DNA from: Lepiota brunneoincarnata
Lineage: Eukaryota; Basidiomycota; Agaricomycetes; Agaricales; Agaricaceae
Assembly (NCBI GenBank): GCA_023014365.1
Contig: JAEBUN010000001.1
Span: forward strand, 2,294,001-2,358,000
Length of the DNA stretch: 64,000 bases
Reading direction: 5' to 3'
Both the position numbers and the translations under genes were made by a program. Under the pieces are notes generated by a model. The model had not been told where the DNA came from. It ran no database searches and was given only the letters and a program-made list of their open reading frames with translations. Shown in pieces: positions 60,601 to 64,000 of the stretch (the stretch's first letter is position 1; each line of letters begins with the position of its first letter).

Positions 60601-63600
60601 AACTCAAGCCTTCGGCGTCCGTTCCCCTCAAACGTGAGAAGGTTGTCTTGAATCAGACCGGTGTCGTTACACCCGGTCACTCGAACGAAGGAGACAAACT
60701 CAAGCTCAATGAGCGCACCCCAGCATTACCTTCATTGAAAAGGCACGACAAAGCCATGACCATTACCACAAACCATCAGGTGTCGCGTTCGGAACCTAAA
60801 GGAGGCTTTAAGAACGAAGCCACCACCTCTGTAGATCCAGAAAGTTCCTCAGAATCGGGCGAATCTGAATCTGACAACGATGTTCCTGCCGGTGGTCTTG
60901 CAAGCCTTGGGAAAAGGTTTGTTAAGTCGCCCAAGATTAAAAAACCTACCGAGCGCAGGCAAATCAAGACCCTGGATATATCCGTAGTGCAGAATGCCAC
61001 CTTTGCTCGCATTAACAGACGTGATGAAATACGCAAGACTCAAATGCGGATGCGACCAGATATATCCAACTTGCACCGAGTCCTTCTCTCTTGGGACTAT
61101 GATCATGATGCGCCTGTACCACCAGAGTTTGAGCCTAACCTGGCTCCTGTCCCTGATGTCTTCATGGACTATGGCCATTTCTATCGTATATTCGAACCAC
61201 TCCTTCTATTGGAATGTTGGGCTCAAATCGCCCAGGCCAAGGACGAAATCCCCGAGACATATAATTGCAAGATCGCATCAAAGCAATACGTTGACGATTG
61301 GCTTGAACTCGACATCTCTTTCGAGGGTGGTTTGAACAGAGACTACTACCTCACGGAGACAGACATCGTTTTACTGCGTCATCCACAAACCGACAAGTGC
61401 ATTCTTGCGAAGACGCGGAGCTTTCATAGCAATTACCAGTTCATTCAAGCATGCTTGCGTTGCTATTTGAGGAATGGTGTTGAAGACCCTGGCCTTCAAA
61501 TTAGCACAACTTGGAGGATCCGCAAAGTGTTTAGGTGTGTGCCACTTTCTACCCTTCTAACAATTCACTTATCTACCTTTAGCTTGAGCACCCTCCACCG
61601 CGAATACGCTGCCCTCAAGTCCCTACCTTACTATGACTATGTTGATACTATCCTCCGACCTCGTCCGCAGCGTACATCCCCTCCTGAACAAAGGGAACTA
61701 CAAAGGGTCATGGCTGAATTTAAGGTTAACGAACCTCAAGCGGCGGCTATCCTGAAGACAATGAAGACAGATGGGTTTTCGTTAATCCAAGGGTATTAAG
61801 ATCAACTCATGGGGAATATAATAGGGCTGACCCTCTGATCAGACCGCCAGGTACCGGGAAAACGTCGACGATATGTGGACTCGTTTCTCTGTTTCTTTCT
61901 AGGAGGCCACGTCCTGTTGCACCTATACAAGTTGGGAATGATTCTGCCCCAGTCGGACGACCACCCTTGCCTAAAGTCCTTCTTTGCGCTCCAAGCAACG
62001 CAGCAATCGATGAGATCGCCCGTCGGATCAAGGACGGGTACCGAGGACCAGAGAAACGCGGTGATACAATCAACGTCATCCGCATTGGCACAGAACAGTC
62101 TATGAATATTTCGGTCAAGGATATTTCGCTTGAATATCTGGTTGAACAAGTGATAGATCCCCCAAAGGATAAGAACAATAGCAGCGAATTAACGGTGCTA
62201 CGGAACGAACTTCAGGAGATCAAAGCAAAGAAGGAACTGCGGATGAAAGAAGATCGGGAGAACATAGACAGCAGCCGCTCTATCGCTCTCCAGACCGAAA
62301 TCACGGAGCTCAATGCTCGCAGGTTGGATCTAACACGACGAATAGACCGACTGAAAGACGAACAGAAGTCAGCGTCACGGACGCTGGATGCCCTGCGCCG
62401 TGCTACCCGCCAGAAAGTACTTCAAGAAGCGGATGTGGTCTGCTCGACGTTGTCCGGTGCGGGTCATGAAATGATAGAGCAACTCGACTTCGATATGATT
62501 ATCATTGACGAAGCCGCTCAAGCTATTGAGCTCAGCACACTGATTCCACTGAAGTACAAGTGTCAGCGCTGTATTTTAGTTGGTGATCCTCAGCAACTTC
62601 CGCCAACAGTACTTTCGCAAGAGGTGTGCCGCTGTTTGCAATGCTGGGTCCGTTCTCTAACTTGTTTCCAGGCATGCAGATTCCGCTACAACCAGTCGTT
62701 GTTCGTTCGAATGCAAAAGTCTCAGCCCGATGCCGTCCACCTCCTGAGGTATGGTTCAGTAAGCCCCTACAGCTTAGAGTTAAGTGTGGCTGCCTAGTAT
62801 CCAATACCGCATGCATCCCGACATCAGCAAACTACCAAGTCGAGTGTTTTACCAAGGCAGGCTCAAGGACGGCCCCAACATGGCCGAAAAGACAACCCAA
62901 CCATGGCACAGCAATCCCCGACTCGGAACATACAAATTCTTCAATGTGTCTAAAGGTTTGGAAGAGCCTAGCGGTCGTTCTATCAAGAACTTCGCAGAGT
63001 GTCGTATCGCCGTGGCTCTCTTCCATCGACTCAAAACCGAATACGCGAATACTAACCTAGACTACCGCGTCGGGGTTGTTTCCATGTATAGAGCTCAAAT
63101 TGTAGAGCTCAAACGACATTTTGAGCGACAGTTTGGCAGAGACATTATTGGCCGGGTTGATTTCAACACAGTTGACGGCTTTCAAGGTCAGGAAAAAGAT
63201 ATCATCATCCTTTCGTGTGTCAGAGCAGGTCCTGGCTTGCAGACTGTCGGTTTCTTATCAGGTGAAGTTAATTGGCTCCCCCTATGCCCATAATTTCACG
63301 CATCATTTTAGATACGAGACGAATGAATGTTGCCCTGACGCGAGCAAAGTCTTCCCTCTTCATCTTGGGGAACACAGCGACTCTAGAAAGAAGCGATTCC
63401 AACTGGCGTGCAATTGTGGGTGACGCAAGATCCCGCTCTCTCCTTATCGAGGTAATTTTAACCCCCCCCCCCCCGAGAGCAATGTTCCCACTCAAAAAAA
63501 TCCAGACGGATTCTTCGTACTTCAGCAAATCCAATACTGTGCCTGAAAGCACTCCAAGTGTGGCCAAACTATCGAAGCAGACTACTAAAGCGACCCCTGT

Positions 63601-63868
63601 TCCTCCCATTCCACTCGACCTATTCCAACCCCAAGACGTCAAGCAGACCAAGCGGCCGCTTCACACCAAATCGGACACAAGCGGCGCCCTTAGCGATAAA
63701 CCTACAGATAGCATCCCCTCTCAGAAACCGCAAAAAATAGGGGCAAAAAGGCCAGCTGAAGAACCGTCTACATCGTCATCAAACGAACGAGCCAATGTCA
63801 AGGCACCTCCGACAAAACGTCCAAAGAAGGCCCCAAACATCTTCATACCCAAACAAAAAAAACCATAA
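57645..63868 (+). CDS. SEN1: Sen1-type superfamily 1 RNA/DNA helicase
   Basis: Exons 57645-57961, 58013-58629, 58680-59005, 59064-61534, 61583-61792, 61843-62623, 62672-62748, 62798-63261, 63312-63451, 63506-63868; 1,921 residues. Sen1/senataxin unwinds RNA:DNA hybrids and terminates RNA polymerase II at non-coding genes. A long alpha-helical N-terminal SEN1_N region (to about 960) precedes an acidic linker, a 1B-barrel area and the helicase core: Walker A GPPGTGKTST near residue 1314, CAPSNAAIDEIARRI, DEAA box IIIDEAAQAIE near 1535, GDPQQLPPTVLSQ, SIQYRMHPDIS and RRMNVALTRAKSSLFILGN. The C-terminus is basic with a RPKKAPNIF-type nuclear signal. The intron 61535-61582 is 48 nt and free of stops, so reading through would add 16 residues. 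Confidence 0.95.
63462..63474. repeat. Poly-C tract in SEN1 intron
   Basis: Thirteen consecutive C within the intron 63452-63505, just before the last exon. Such a run is prone to length error in sequencing and to slippage in vivo but does not touch coding sequence. Confidence 0.8.
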
Positions 63869-64000
63869 CATTGTATGTATCATATCACCTCAACATCGGA
63901 CTCACGGCTAAGGCATCATCGTAGCTATCTCCCGGTAACTTAGATGAATATATATATAGCACACTAATGATTGGCATATTTTATAAGTTGTATCTATCTG

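Noticed and set aside
61783..61842. Apparent stop that would truncate the Sen1 helicase before its core
   Set aside because: The stop lies in a canonical intron (61793-61842); splicing joins SLIQG to PPGTGKT and restores Walker A.
1..64000. tRNA, rRNA, CRISPR or transposon features
   Set aside because: I looked for T-loop boxes, terminal repeats, transposase or reverse-transcriptase motifs and regular direct repeats and found none that hold up.

Overview
The window is nuclear DNA of a filamentous basidiomycete, most likely an agaricomycete. The evidence is dense short introns of about 45-60 nt with CTAAC/CTGAC-like branch points, many very small exons, short intergenic gaps, and protein families such as MATH-BTB, GRASP, Kre6/Skn1 and fungal Zn2Cys6. 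I modelled 24 protein genes by reading splice sites and checking that exon phases add up; about 174 introns were placed. I saw no tRNA, rRNA, transposon or CRISPR array.

Layout. 1-23.6 kb is one strand (minus): a STRIPAK-associated SIKE/SCI1 homologue cut by the window edge, a SAP-domain protein, a METTL25-like methyltransferase, phospholipase D (26 exons), a FAD oxidoreductase, a 2.75-kb stretch without a gene, the SUMO E1 subunit Aos1, a Zn2Cys6 regulator and a PPR-like mitochondrial protein. 24.4-29 kb (plus): GRASP and a secreted rhamnogalacturonan lyase (PL4). 29.3-35.8 kb (minus): a MATH-BTB adaptor and the U6 snRNP factor Prp24/SART3. 36.4-47.2 kb (plus): an F-box protein, an SDR, a Kre6/Skn1 glucan-synthesis protein and a Ulp/SENP SUMO protease. 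47.6-57.4 kb (minus): mitochondrial uL6, Arc1-like tRNA-binding cofactor, a 2OG-Fe(II) oxygenase, a histone-fold protein, Hsp20, SGF29 and translin. 57.6-63.9 kb (plus): the Sen1 helicase.

The genes do not form an operon-like or metabolic cluster; most are conserved housekeeping genes (SUMO activation and removal, U6 snRNP recycling, SAGA chromatin reading, tRNA charging, RNA/DNA helicase, mitochondrial translation). I found no convincing new system. The notable features are gene-structural: exons down to 14-25 nt, six probable GC-AG introns, three conserved genes that each need one base removed to read through (Prp24/SART3, the F-box gene, the SUMO protease), large insertions inside the BTB and Ulp domains, a histone-fold protein with a long proline-rich tail, and a divergent translin/SEN1 promoter with a perfect inverted repeat.
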